Assembly: GCF_000424985.1 (NCBI RefSeq)
Contig: NZ_AUKX01000028.1
Coordinates: 1-64,000, forward strand
Length of the DNA: 64,000 nt
DNA from: Arenibacter latericius DSM 15913
Lineage (GTDB): Bacteria > Bacteroidota > Bacteroidia > Flavobacteriales > Flavobacteriaceae
Direction of reading: 5' to 3'
The translations under genes and the position numbers were made by a program. The notes below the pieces were generated by a model. That model saw only the letters and a program-made list of their open reading frames with translations, was not told the DNA's origin and ran no database searches. Of the stretch, positions 9,220-18,050 are shown piece by piece. The stretch's first letter is position 1. The number at the start of each line of letters is the position of its first letter.

Positions 9220-9384
9220 TTATTCATCCTTGCGTTTTGGCTCTCTTTTAGCCTCTTTAAGTCCCTTCATCAATATCCATTCTATTTGCCCATTAACACT
9301 ACGAAACTCATCCGAAGCCCATTTTTCAATAGCCTTCAGCATGTCTTCGTTTAGTCTCAGGGCAAAAGCTTTCTTTTTACTCAT
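9220..9384 (-). CDS. Arc-family ribbon-helix-helix DNA-binding protein
   Basis: This is a 54-residue protein beginning MSKKKAFALRLNEDMLKAIE and ending KREPKRKDE. The short N-terminal strand KAFALRL followed by two helices (NEDMLKAIEKWASDEF and SVNGQIEWILMKGLKE) matches the Arc/MetJ ribbon-helix-helix fold, which binds operators as a dimer. It lies 138 bp downstream of the SPFH gene on the same strand, an arrangement I recall as frequent in Bacteroidota. A role as autoregulator of the pair is inferred. The plus-strand ORF covering the same bases is a shadow. Confidence 0.8.
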   Translation of the reverse strand: MSKKKAFALRLNEDMLKAIEKWASDEFRSVNGQIEWILMKGLKEAKREPKRKDE

Positions 9385-9522
9385 TTTAACTTTATCTATT
9401 TTATCCGAATTCTAGAACTACTTGCTAGATAGTTGTGTTTTTTATTTTAGGCAACAGATTTTTTTCGATCGCCCATCAATAATTTCTTTTCAGACCTTTT
9501 AACTATCAAAAATTAATTATGC

Positions 9523-10383
9523 TTAGTGATTTAAGGTGCCAGAGTTTACTACAGGTGAAACATCCTTGTCCGAACATAGTACTACCATAAGATTACTAAC
9601 CATGGCTGCTCTTCTTTCATCATCTAGATCAACAATATCCTTTTTACTAAGATGGTCCAAAGCCATTTCTACCATACTTACCGCACCCTCAACAATTTTA
9701 TGCCTAGCCGCTACAATTGCTGTTGCTTGCTGTCTTTTAAGCATAGCATTGGCAATTTCTTGGGCATAGGCCAAATATCCAATCCTTGCTTCCAAAACTT
9801 CTATTCCAGCCATAGATAATCGCTCCTGAACTTCTTTTTCCAAGGCATCGCTTACCTCGTTAACACTAGAACGTAAGGTAATATCTTCATCTACACCCTC
9901 ATCAGCAAAATTATCGTAAGGATACATGCTCGCTAGTTTGCGTACCGCAGCATCGGTCTGTACGCGTACAAAATTGGTGTAATCATCTACATCAAAAGCT
10001 GCTTTATAGGTGTTGGTAACCCTCCATACCAGAATGGTGCTGATCATTATGGGGTTTCCAAGCTTGTCGTTAACCTTTAATCGTTCACTATCAAAGTTGC
10101 TTGCCCTTAACGAAATTTTCTTTTTAGTATAAAATGGATTTACCCAAAATAAACCATTGGTTTTAATGGTGCCCATATATTTTCCAAATAAAAGAAGTAC
10201 CCTAGAGCCATTTGGATTTACTAATACAAAACCGGGAAGAGTTAATAAAATAATTATTCCTAAAGGAAAGGCGTATACCATCATTCCATTAACGACAAGG
10301 ATTATAGCGCCAATTATCATTAAGACTAGTAATCCTAGCATTAGATATCCGTTTGCAGGGGTAATGTTTTTTTCTTGTGTCAT
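9523..10383 (-). CDS. SPFH (band 7) domain membrane protein
   Basis: The 286-residue protein has two adjacent N-terminal hydrophobic segments (residues about 13-52) followed by the SPFH/PHB domain: VNPNGSRVLLLFGKYMGTI, NPIMISTILVWRV, VQTDAAVRKLASMYPYDNF, and the ALEKEVQERLSMAGIEVLEARI motif, then the alanine-rich coiled coil ANAMLKRQQATAIVAARHK. Such proteins form membrane-associated ring or cage oligomers. The C-terminal segment (DLDDERRAAMVSNLMVVL) is typical of the Bacteroidota subgroup paired with an Arc repressor. It is the first gene of the SPFH-Arc unit. Confidence 0.9.
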   Translation of the reverse strand: MTQEKNITPANGYLMLGLLVLMIIGAIILVVNGMMVYAFPLGIIILLTLPGFVLVNPNGSRVLLLFGKYMGTIKTNGLFWVNPFYTKKKISLRASNFDSERLKVNDKLGNPIMISTILVWRVTNTYKAAFDVDDYTNFVRVQTDAAVRKLASMYPYDNFADEGVDEDITLRSSVNEVSDALEKEVQERLSMAGIEVLEARIGYLAYAQEIANAMLKRQQATAIVAARHKIVEGAVSMVEMALDHLSKKDIVDLDDERRAAMVSNLMVVLCSDKDVSPVVNSGTLNH

Positions 10384-10399
10384 GGCTTAGTTATTTAAT

Positions 10400-10420
10400 A
10401 TGATATTATAATGATATCAT
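10400..10420. promoter_or_regulatory. Candidate operator upstream of the SPFH-Arc unit
   Basis: Seventeen bases before the SPFH start lie ATGATAT (10400-10406) and the perfect palindrome ATGATATCAT (10411-10420), so the ATGATAT half-site recurs at 11-bp spacing, about one helical turn. Tandem half-sites on one face of the helix suit an Arc-type repressor. Binding is inferred. Confidence 0.4.
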
Positions 10421-10573
10421 AAATATATTAAAATATATCTAATGTCATGTCCTTTAATCAAGAACATTTTTAAGAAGAGGTCTAACATAGACTTATTCTT
10501 AGCAAAAGAAATCTAGAAGTAGTAGGTCTTAGCTATTAATAATTAGTAGGCACAACTATTCAAGTCTTTAATT

Positions 10574-12814
10574 TTAGGAATTAAACTTCTTGACTTTTTT
10601 CTTATTTGGATTTTTAAACAGTCGTTTAAAGAAGCCGTCTCTTTTTACCGGATCGCAATCTAATTTCCTTAACGCGGATGAGCTTGGGGACTTAAATCTA
10701 GCTTTTGTGACGTAATCAAAGGACTTGTCTACATTTAATTTTTGTGTCCATAGAGCAAAAATGGGTAATGCCGCATTTGCACCCTGGCCTAGGCTGGTAC
10801 TTTTAAAGCCAATTTCGTGATTGTCTAATCCTACCCATGTAATGTTTAGTAACTTGGGGGTTAGAGCTACAAACCACGCATCTTTATTGTTTTGGGTGGT
10901 GCCAGTTTTACCTGCAATTTCATTTTTTAGGCCATAGGTAGACCTTAAGCGTGCCGCCGTGCCACTATTAACTGTAGCCTTCATCATTTGTATCATAATC
11001 TGGCCATTTTCATCAGAAAAAGCGGGCTCTTTAGAAATCTCTGGTTTAAAAGTGACAAGGGTAGAATCCTTTTCATTATTAATATGGTGAATGAGAAAGG
11101 GGGTAACTGACCTTCCATTGTTGAGGTAGCTAGAAAAGGCTCCTGCTAATTCATTTATTTTTATCTCTGCGGTACCCAAAGCCAAAGAAGGAGTTTGAGG
11201 CAGGTTGGTGGATATTCCCATTTTTTTTGCCTGTGATAATACGGCTGGGATACCAGTTTGTTCTAATACTTTTACTGCTACAGTATTCACCGAGTTGCTT
11301 AAGGCTTCTTCCATAGAATAATTAAGGTAAGCCTCGTCCTTATTTCCGGAGTTGCTAGGTGACCATCCCTCCATATTCTCGTATTCTACTTCCTGTGCAG
11401 AGAAATAGGTGCAAGGGTCTATTCCGTTTTCTAGGGCAGCAGTATAAACAATAGGTTTAAAGGCAGATCCAACTTGTCTTTTACTCTGTGAAATATGATC
11501 GTATTTAAAATTTTTAAAATTAATTCCCCCTATCCATGTTTTTACCGCCCCATTAGTTGGGTCTACGGAAAGGGATCCGGTATTTAAAAATTTAGCGTAA
11601 TGTAATATGCTGTCTATGGAGCTAGCCAGTAAAGTGGTGTCTCCTTCCCAATCTGTTAAGGTAATTTGTTTTTTTACTCCCAAGGAGTCCATGATTTGTG
11701 ATTCGCTTAACCCCGTTTTTTTTAATTTTTTATATACATCAGAACGTTGTATAATTTTTGAAATTAATTGTTTGTTGGTCTTCCATGGTGCCTTTTGCCC
11801 ATAACTCTTTTCAAAGCTATTTTGAAGTTTTTGCATATGTTCTTGCATGGCTTCTTCGGCTAAGAGTTGCATTTTATAGTCTAAGGTGGTATATATTTTT
11901 AATCCCGAGGTATAAATATTGTATTCCTGTCCCTTTGCATTCTGTTCCTCTGTCCATTTTAAAAGGTGTTTTCTTACCTCTTCTCTAAAATAAGGAGCTA
12001 TCCCATCATTGTGATCGTAATCCCGGTAATCTAATTTTAACGGGGTTAGCACAAGGCTGTCTACAGCCTTGGCATCTAAATACTCATTCTTCTCCATAGC
12101 GCGGAGTACTAGATTTCGTCTTTGTACACTGTTCTCTGGGAATACACGTGGATTATATCCGTAGGTGGCCTTTAACATCCCTACTAAGACAGCACTTTCT
12201 TCTACTTTTAGGTCCTTTGCCCTCTTGTTAAAAAACTTCAAGGCTGCACTTTCTATACCAAAGGTATTATCGCCAAAGGAAACGGTGTTTAAGTACAACA
12301 TTATAATCTCATCTTTAGAGTAGCGTTTCTCTAGCCTCTTAGCAATAATCATTTCCTTAAACTTAGTGGCCACTAGTTGTAGCATTCCCGATCTTTCACG
12401 TGGATAAAGGTTTTTTGCCAACTGTTGTGTTATGGTGCTGCCCCCTCCAGAAGATTTGTCTTGCATGAGAATGGTTTTGATGGCTACCCTTCCAAGACTT
12501 GCATAATCTATTCCCGAATGTTCATAGAATCTTTCATCTTCAATGGCAATTAAAGCATCTATTAACTCTGGAGAAAGGTCTTCGTAAGCTATCGGTTGTC
12601 GGTCATACAAATAATACTTCCCAATCAATACGCTGTCGGCAGAGTATACTTCGGAAGCTCTATCATAATGGAAGTTAGAGAGGGCTTTCTTAGACGGGAG
12701 TTTTCCCCAAGCGCCTAAATATATACTTAATAGGAAGATGAAAAATAAACAACCTAATAAGCAAACCGCAATTGCAGCATATCTAAGCATCGGATTTTTT
12801 ATCATTTTCAACAT
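10574..12814 (-). CDS. Class A penicillin-binding protein (PBP1A-like)
   Basis: The 746-residue bifunctional peptidoglycan synthase has one N-terminal transmembrane helix (about 11-35). The GT51 transglycosylase domain has EDERFYEHSGID (catalytic Glu about 92), GGSTITQQLAKNLY and a YLNTVSFGDNTFGIESAA block. The transpeptidase domain has Ser450 in GSAFKP (SxxK), SVN at 508-510 and KTG at 636-638. The C-terminus is short and basic (KKVKKFNS), typical of Bacteroidota forms. It stands alone, with spacers of 190 and 351 bp on either side. It is probably a house-keeping cell-wall enzyme; which of several PBP1 paralogues it is cannot be told. Confidence 0.95.
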   Translation of the reverse strand: MLKMIKNPMLRYAAIAVCLLGCLFFIFLLSIYLGAWGKLPSKKALSNFHYDRASEVYSADSVLIGKYYLYDRQPIAYEDLSPELIDALIAIEDERFYEHSGIDYASLGRVAIKTILMQDKSSGGGSTITQQLAKNLYPRERSGMLQLVATKFKEMIIAKRLEKRYSKDEIIMLYLNTVSFGDNTFGIESAALKFFNKRAKDLKVEESAVLVGMLKATYGYNPRVFPENSVQRRNLVLRAMEKNEYLDAKAVDSLVLTPLKLDYRDYDHNDGIAPYFREEVRKHLLKWTEEQNAKGQEYNIYTSGLKIYTTLDYKMQLLAEEAMQEHMQKLQNSFEKSYGQKAPWKTNKQLISKIIQRSDVYKKLKKTGLSESQIMDSLGVKKQITLTDWEGDTTLLASSIDSILHYAKFLNTGSLSVDPTNGAVKTWIGGINFKNFKYDHISQSKRQVGSAFKPIVYTAALENGIDPCTYFSAQEVEYENMEGWSPSNSGNKDEAYLNYSMEEALSNSVNTVAVKVLEQTGIPAVLSQAKKMGISTNLPQTPSLALGTAEIKINELAGAFSSYLNNGRSVTPFLIHHINNEKDSTLVTFKPEISKEPAFSDENGQIMIQMMKATVNSGTAARLRSTYGLKNEIAGKTGTTQNNKDAWFVALTPKLLNITWVGLDNHEIGFKSTSLGQGANAALPIFALWTQKLNVDKSFDYVTKARFKSPSSSALRKLDCDPVKRDGFFKRLFKNPNKKKVKKFNS

Positions 12815-13165
12815 AAAGGATATCTTTTATGGGTGCAATATCAAATTTAATTATTTATAAGAGGTGTTTCTTAACAATACCTTTTAACGCTATCTGAAAA
12901 ATTTCTCAACATCAATGCGCCATAGTCCGTATTGTAGATTTCTATTTAACTCCTATATAATAGTATCTATCATAAGTTGACTAGGCTAAAAAGTACTTCA
13001 AATAATTGGTTGAGTAAGGAGTAATAAAAAATCAAAATTTATACAAATTATTAGTTTTTGAAGTATTAGAACTATTTTTGACTTTAATAAGGAGAATAAT
13101 ACCCTGAATCAGTTGTAAACCGACGCATAAATAACGATTACGTCTACTATAAATCTAATCTTAAC
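12815..13165. other. Intergenic spacer between divergent PBP and nuclease genes
   Basis: The spacer is very AT-rich and no ORF, RNA or terminator was recognised. The only structure noticed is an imperfect inverted repeat, AAGTACTTCAAA near 12991 and TTTTTGAAGTATT near 13055, which could be an operator for either gene. Confidence 0.3.
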
Positions 13166-13936
13166 ATGAAAAAAATTATCCTATCTTGTTTAATTATGGT
13201 GCAAATGTCCTTTGCCAATGATATGGAATGGTCTAAAACAGGGCATAGAACTATCGGCGAAGTTGCACAGCAACATTTAAGTGGAAAAACAAAAAGAGCC
13301 ATAACAAAACTATTAGACGGACAGAGTTTGGCTTTGGTGTCTAACCATGCCGATGAAATAAAATCGGATCGTAGTTATTCTAAATTTGGCCCATGGCACT
13401 ATGTAAATTATCCATTAGATAAAAAGTATACAGAGGTAGAGCCTAGTGATGCTGGCGATATAGTGATGGGAATCGAGAAAAGCATTGCTATTATAAAAGA
13501 TGAAAATAGTACAAGGGAAGACAAGGCGTTTTACCTTAAAATGTTAGTGCATTTAATTGGGGATTTGCACCAACCCATGCATGTAGGTAGATTAGAAGAC
13601 AAAGGAGGGAATGATATTCAGCTACGATGGTTTGGTAGAGGTACTAATTTGCATAGGGTTTGGGATTCTAATATGATTGAGGATTTTGGTATGAGCTATT
13701 CCGAGCTAGCTGACAATTTGCCGAAACTTTCCAAAAGTGAGATAAAGGTCATTCAGCAGGGCGATGTTTATGATTGGGTTGAAGAATCTCATGAGTTAGC
13801 TGCTATTATATATGATTCAGTTGAAACTGGAGAACAGCTGAGGTATGGCTATAATTATAAGTACTGGTCAATTGTTGAGCAGCAATTACAAAAAGGCGGA
13901 CTTCGTTTGGCGAAAGTACTGAACGATTTATTCTAA
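13166..13936 (+). CDS. S1/P1-type zinc-dependent nuclease, exported
   Basis: The 256-residue protein has a signal peptide (about residues 1-18, MKKIILSCLIMVQMSFAND) followed by the family N-terminus EWSKTGHRTIGEVAQ. Conserved zinc ligands are visible: Trp/His near the mature N-terminus, the HADEIKSD and WHYVNYP segments, LVHLIGDLHQPMHVG, GGNDIQLRWFG and NLHRVWDSNMIE. The family degrades single-stranded DNA/RNA and 3'-nucleotides outside the cytoplasm, often for phosphate or nucleoside scavenging. It is monocistronic, with no recognisable regulatory partner. Confidence 0.93.
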   Translation: MKKIILSCLIMVQMSFANDMEWSKTGHRTIGEVAQQHLSGKTKRAITKLLDGQSLALVSNHADEIKSDRSYSKFGPWHYVNYPLDKKYTEVEPSDAGDIVMGIEKSIAIIKDENSTREDKAFYLKMLVHLIGDLHQPMHVGRLEDKGGNDIQLRWFGRGTNLHRVWDSNMIEDFGMSYSELADNLPKLSKSEIKVIQQGDVYDWVEESHELAAIIYDSVETGEQLRYGYNYKYWSIVEQQLQKGGLRLAKVLNDLF

Positions 13937-14190
13937 AAGTTAATAAGTTATGTTGAATCTAGTTTAACCTAGCATTATAAAAGATTCTTTAAAAAAGATA
14001 AACGGGGCTAATGAGTATTGGAAGAAATTTAGAATCCCTTCCAATAATCGATATTTAATGGAATTGGTCCCTGCTAAAGATCTATATACAACACCGGTAC
14101 GTTATTATAATTGAGAATTGGCGTTAGGATATTGATATTTCAGATGCTTGTTATGTTAAGGGTAGTGCCATTCAATAGTTTTAAAGGCAT

Positions 14191-14221
14191 AAAAAAAATC
14201 GGTTTTTAAACCGATTTTTTT
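14191..14221 (-). terminator. Rho-independent terminator of the DoxX-MOSC-alkB operon
   Basis: A long stem (AAAAAATCGGTTT/AAACCGATTTTTT) lies right at the alkB stop codon. T-runs on both strands mean it may act in both directions. Confidence 0.8.
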
Positions 14222-14822
14222 ATTTAATTATTCTGAACGTTAGATTAATCCTTTCCTCAATCGGTTTAGCTGTCTTAGGGATTTGATGTAGCCAATTGTG
14301 TTGGGTTTCTCCCCTCATAAGCAGTAAACTGCCGTGCTGTAAAAGTATTTTATGTTTTAAATTTTTGTTGGTTTTATGCTTTAAATGAAAATAGCGTTCT
14401 TGTCCTAAAGTAATAGATGCGATTATAGGGTTAGTTCCCAACTCCTTCTCATTATCTGCATGCCAACCATTACTATCGCTCCCGTCTCTATACAAATTGA
14501 TTAAGCAGCTAGTGAATTCTTCATTCGTTTTGCTGCTGAGGAGATTTTTAATCTCTAAAAGTTCTGGGGTAAAGCTATGGGGGAGCATGGTTATACCAGA
14601 GTATTTGTAGGGTTTTCCATTATTCCCATACAAGGCGGTGAGTCGTGGCTGAGGATATGTTTTCCCAAATAAGGTGATGCTATCTTGTTGCCAAGGGGTG
14701 TTTTTCTTTATGGTATTAAAAAAGAAATTGGCCTTTGTACTAGCTATAAAATTAGGATAATAGATAATATCGCTATCAGGGAGCTGAAGGTTTATTGGGT
14801 TAGGAGATAAGGCATCGCTCAT
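14220..14822 (-). CDS. Alpha-ketoglutarate-dependent dioxygenase, AlkB family
   Basis: This 200-residue Fe(II)/2-oxoglutarate enzyme reverses alkyl damage on nucleic-acid bases. The iron ligands are HAD in NGWHADNEKELG and the His of GETQHNWLHQIP, with the 2OG-binding Arg pair in ERINLTFRI; the nucleotide-recognition lid precedes them. The N-terminal layout (DIIYYPNFI, NTPWQQD, TALYGNNGKPYKYSG) matches the ALKBH2/3-like bacterial subgroup rather than E. coli AlkB itself. It is the last gene of a minus-strand run DoxX-MOSC-AlkB, 71 bp after MOSC. Confidence 0.92.
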   Translation of the reverse strand: MSDALSPNPINLQLPDSDIIYYPNFIASTKANFFFNTIKKNTPWQQDSITLFGKTYPQPRLTALYGNNGKPYKYSGITMLPHSFTPELLEIKNLLSSKTNEEFTSCLINLYRDGSDSNGWHADNEKELGTNPIIASITLGQERYFHLKHKTNKNLKHKILLQHGSLLLMRGETQHNWLHQIPKTAKPIEERINLTFRIIK

Positions 14823-14893
14823 TTAAAATCTGATTAATTGTTAAACGGTAGACATTAAGAGATATAGTTAGCGTTTGCAGTTAAAACCACTAT

Positions 14894-15526
14894 TTATAAA
14901 TATTTTTGTAGTCGTACCCGTTTGTATTCTGGTAAAGCAAAATTATTAACTGCTTTCTCTAAAAGTACAGGGTCTTTGTGTTTAGAAAGGATAATAGTAA
15001 AGCATTCTTTTACAGTTAAGGTGTTTTCCGATTGCTCAACTAGTTCTATAGCATCTCCTTTTCTTAGGTTGCCTTCTTCTAGTACTCTTACATAAGTGCC
15101 GGGCTGTCCGTATTCTAAATATTTTTCTATAATATCAGGGTCTTTAAATCGCACTTTCAATTTATAGCAGGGTTCTCTGGGGGTGGAGATTTGTACTAAA
15201 GCTGTTCCTATCCTATAGATGTCTCCAATCCTAGTAGTTGAATCGTTCATACCTTGGGTGGTCAGATTTTCTCCAAACATGCCCCAATCCCAATTGAGGT
15301 GTGGGTAGATTGTCTTCCAATAATTATAGTGTTCGGAAGCGAATAAGAAACAAGCTTTATGAATGCCTCCATGATGTTTACGATCAACGACTATATCTTT
15401 TTCTACATCGGTTTCCCCAAGAAACAAAGGGTGATTGGTGGGATATTTAAAAATTCCTGTTTGCTCTTCTTTTCCGTTCCATAGGAAAGTAGTTGCGGTA
15501 CCAATGTTTGTGCTTATAACTTTCAT
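14894..15526 (-). CDS. MOSC domain protein (YiiM-like)
   Basis: The 210-residue protein has the MOSC beta-barrel: KYPTNHPLFLGETDVEKD, VVDRKHHGGIHKACFLFASEHYNYW, GMFGENLTT, GDIYRIGTALVQISTPREPCYKL with the conserved molybdenum-coordinating Cys, and PGTYVRVLEEG. The order and the KHHGG motif fit YiiM-type proteins, molybdenum enzymes that reduce N-hydroxylated nucleobases such as 6-N-hydroxylaminopurine. It starts 13 bp after the DoxX stop and precedes alkB. No molybdopterin synthesis genes are in the window. Confidence 0.9.
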   Translation of the reverse strand: MKVISTNIGTATTFLWNGKEEQTGIFKYPTNHPLFLGETDVEKDIVVDRKHHGGIHKACFLFASEHYNYWKTIYPHLNWDWGMFGENLTTQGMNDSTTRIGDIYRIGTALVQISTPREPCYKLKVRFKDPDIIEKYLEYGQPGTYVRVLEEGNLRKGDAIELVEQSENTLTVKECFTIILSKHKDPVLLEKAVNNFALPEYKRVRLQKYL

Positions 15527-15539
15527 TTTCTATCTATAC

Positions 15540-15902
15540 TTAAATATCTCCCAAGTAACTATAGGCCCAATAAATTAAAACAAATTGTAATGGAATTCTA
15601 AGAATTAATATCCACCTAGGAATTCCAGCTGCTTCTTTTTCTCCTTTTAGCATGTAAAAATGTACCAAGAGAAAGGTAAGTAACATTCCTATAATACCAT
15701 AGAGAGAAATATCTTTTGTGACAGAGAACCATAAACCTAGCCCCAAAAATATTTCTGCAAAACCGCTTAAAGTGACCAAAAGTTTGGGTTTAGGTAGGTA
15801 TCTAGGCATTATTCTTAAATACACGTTTGGTTTTATAAAATGCATTATTCCTGCAAGTATATAAACAAGGGACATGAGGTAAAGATGCCAGGGGTATGTC
15901 AT
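15540..15902 (-). CDS. DoxX-like small membrane protein
   Basis: The 120-residue protein has four predicted transmembrane helices (about 5-22, 42-60, 66-84, 98-117) and the DoxX-family layout: YILAGIMHFIKPNVYLRIMP in helix 1, then GFAEIFLGLGL in helix 2. The family is often linked to redox or quinone processes, but members have diverse functions. It is the first gene of the DoxX-MOSC-AlkB unit. Confidence 0.85.
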   Translation of the reverse strand: MTYPWHLYLMSLVYILAGIMHFIKPNVYLRIMPRYLPKPKLLVTLSGFAEIFLGLGLWFSVTKDISLYGIIGMLLTFLLVHFYMLKGEKEAAGIPRWILILRIPLQFVLIYWAYSYLGDI

Positions 15903-15977
15903 TTTAATATTTATTAGGGTGAATTAGATGTAGCTAGGAGGTACAAGATAGGAGGAAATCGTTTAATTTGAGCAATT

Positions 15978-16012
15978 AAAAAAAGCCGTATCAAAATAAA
16001 TTGATACGGCTT
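15978..16012 (-). terminator. Rho-independent terminator of htpG
   Basis: An 11-bp perfect stem AAGCCGTATCA/TGATACGGCTT is followed on the minus strand by a T-run, 75 bp past the htpG stop. Confidence 0.85.
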
Positions 16013-16029
16013 CCTATTTTAATTTTCAA

Positions 16030-16076
16030 TACACAATACTTTGTACTCGGTTCTATGCTCTGTACTCCATACTGTG
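16030..16076. repeat. Degenerate 'TACTTTGTACTC' intergenic repeat, copy 1
   Basis: The block contains ACAATACTTTGTACTCGG and CTCTGTACTCCATACTG, low-complexity A/C/T units that recur at 30212-30250, 47665-47683, 48185-48210 and 48325-48358. It lies between htpG and its terminator. Confidence 0.5.
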
Positions 16077-16086
16077 TTTTTAGAAC

Positions 16087-17973
16087 TTATTTCACCATTT
16101 CGTAGCTACGCTTAATGAAATTAGTAAGCTCTTCTCCTTTTAGTAATCCTTTGGATAAACGTGCCAAATCTAAGGATTGATTAATAAGACGTTCTTTCTT
16201 TTTAGCAGTTTTTGTGCTAAGAATTTCAGAAACCAATTCGTGATTAGTGTTTACCACTAGGTTGTACATTTCTGGCATATTTCCCATAGCGAACATTCCG
16301 CCACCACCGGTTTGCTGCATCTCTTTCATCCTTCTCATAAACTCTGGTTCAGTGATGATAAATGGAGAGGCGCTACTATCCATTGCTTCCATCTGAATGG
16401 TATAGCTTTTATTGTTGATGATTTTTTCGATGTCTGTTTTTAAGGCTTCTTTTTCCTCATCAGAAAGTTTAGAGATTTGCGTATCCTCTTTCTTGATTAG
16501 GTTGTCCACATGATCGGCATCTACCCTAGCGAAGGAAATGTTTTCTTTGCTAGTTTCTAGTTTCTGCATTAAATGCGGAACAATAGGTGAATCTAATAAT
16601 AATACTTCATACCCTTTTGCCTTAGCAGCCTCTATATAACTGTGCTGCTCTTCTTTGTCCGAAGCGTAAAGAATCACCAACTTATCATCCTTATCGGTCT
16701 GATTCGCTTTTATCTTCTCCTGAAGTTCTTCAAAAGTATAGTAAGTGCCATCTATAGTTGGGTATAGAGCAAATTTATCTGCCTTTTCAAAAAACTTCTC
16801 TTCAGAAAGCATTCCGTACTCGATAACGATTTTTATATCGTTCCATTTAGCCTCAAAATCTTCTCTACTATTCTTAAATAAGGATGATAGCTTATCAGCA
16901 ACCTTACGGGTAATGTAAGATGATATCTTTTTTACCGCTCCATCTGCCTGAAGATAAGATCTAGAAACGTTTAGTGGGATGTCTGGAGAATCTATTACCC
17001 CGCGAAGCATAGTAAGGAATTCTGGAACTATTCCCTCTACGTTATCCGTGACAAATACTTGATTTTGGTATAACTGTATCCTGTCTTTCTGGGTGTTTAA
17101 ATCATTGGTTAATTTTGGGAAATATAAAATCCCCGTTAAATTAAAAGGATAGTCAACGTTTAAGTGAATGTGGAATAATGGCTCCTCAAACTGCATAGGG
17201 TATAGTTCCCTATAAAATCCAGTATAATCCTCCTCTTTAAGCTCTGTAGGTTGCTTGGTCCAAGCAGGGTTAGGATTGTTAATAATGTTATCTACCTCTT
17301 GGGTTGGTGCTGGATCTTCTTCTTTAGCGCCTTCCGGTTTAGGTAGGGTTTCTGTTCTTGTCCCAAACTTAATTGGGATAGGCATAAATTTATTATACTT
17401 TCTCAGCAATTCCTCAATTCTGCTTTCTTCCAAGAATTCGGTGGAATCTTCAGCAATATGAAGTATAATTTCTGTACCTCTAGTATCTTTTTCAGCTTCT
17501 TCTAAGGTAAAGCTTGGCGAACCATCACATGTCCAATGTGCAGCAGGTGCGTCAGTATAGCTTTTGGTGATGATTTCAACTTTTTCTGCTACCATAAAAG
17601 CAGAGTAGAATCCTAGTCCAAAATGACCGATAATACCCGAATCTTTTGCAGAATCTTTGTATTTGTCTAAAAATTCCTCAGCTCCAGAAAATGCAATGTC
17701 ATTAATGTACTTTTCAACCTCTTCTTTGGTCATACCCACACCTTGGTCAATAATGTGGATTTTTTTACCTTCTTTATCAACCTTTACCTCAATAACAGGA
17801 TTGCCGTAGTCAACGGTGGTCTCTCCTATGGAGGTTAAGTGCTTTAATTTTAAGGTTGCATCAGTAGCATTGGAAACCAGCTCCCTTAGGAAAATCTCGT
17901 GGTCGCTGTATAAGAATTTTTTTATAAGAGGAAATATGTTCTCTACGGAAACATTAATCTTGCCTGTGGCCAT
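16087..17973 (-). CDS. htpG: Molecular chaperone HtpG (Hsp90)
   Basis: The 628-residue cytosolic Hsp90 has the GHKL ATPase N-domain: ELVSNATDAT (Glu/Asn of the ATP site), DQGVGMT, and IGHFGLGFYSAFMVA. The middle domain has the LYFPKL and RGVIDSPDIPLNVSRS motifs with the catalytic-loop Arg, then a dimerisation domain of normal length. An insert near residues 200-235 (PEGAKEEDPAPTQEVDN) corresponds to the charged linker region usual in Bacteroidota. The gene is monocistronic, with a TGACA tandem repeat upstream that may be a heat-shock site. Confidence 0.97.
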   Translation of the reverse strand: MATGKINVSVENIFPLIKKFLYSDHEIFLRELVSNATDATLKLKHLTSIGETTVDYGNPVIEVKVDKEGKKIHIIDQGVGMTKEEVEKYINDIAFSGAEEFLDKYKDSAKDSGIIGHFGLGFYSAFMVAEKVEIITKSYTDAPAAHWTCDGSPSFTLEEAEKDTRGTEIILHIAEDSTEFLEESRIEELLRKYNKFMPIPIKFGTRTETLPKPEGAKEEDPAPTQEVDNIINNPNPAWTKQPTELKEEDYTGFYRELYPMQFEEPLFHIHLNVDYPFNLTGILYFPKLTNDLNTQKDRIQLYQNQVFVTDNVEGIVPEFLTMLRGVIDSPDIPLNVSRSYLQADGAVKKISSYITRKVADKLSSLFKNSREDFEAKWNDIKIVIEYGMLSEEKFFEKADKFALYPTIDGTYYTFEELQEKIKANQTDKDDKLVILYASDKEEQHSYIEAAKAKGYEVLLLDSPIVPHLMQKLETSKENISFARVDADHVDNLIKKEDTQISKLSDEEKEALKTDIEKIINNKSYTIQMEAMDSSASPFIITEPEFMRRMKEMQQTGGGGMFAMGNMPEMYNLVVNTNHELVSEILSTKTAKKKERLINQSLDLARLSKGLLKGEELTNFIKRSYEMVK

Positions 17974-18037
17974 ACTTCTATAATTTTTATGTTTTACGGA
18001 ATATCAAAGTCAAAAAAAGTACCATGTTTTAAAATAG

Positions 18038-18050
18038 TGACAAACTGACA
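18038..18050 (-). promoter_or_regulatory. Candidate heat-shock regulatory site of htpG
   Basis: TGACA is repeated with a 3-bp spacer (TGACAAACTGACA; TGTCAGTTTGTCA on the htpG strand), 65 bp before the htpG start. A further GTGTCACTT at 18078-18086 forms an inverted partner of AGTGACA at 18036-18042. The link to heat shock is inferred from position. Confidence 0.4.

Noticed and set aside
9215-9415. 66-codon plus-strand ORF
   Set aside because: It is antisense to the Arc-like gene, which has a recognisable RHH fold.
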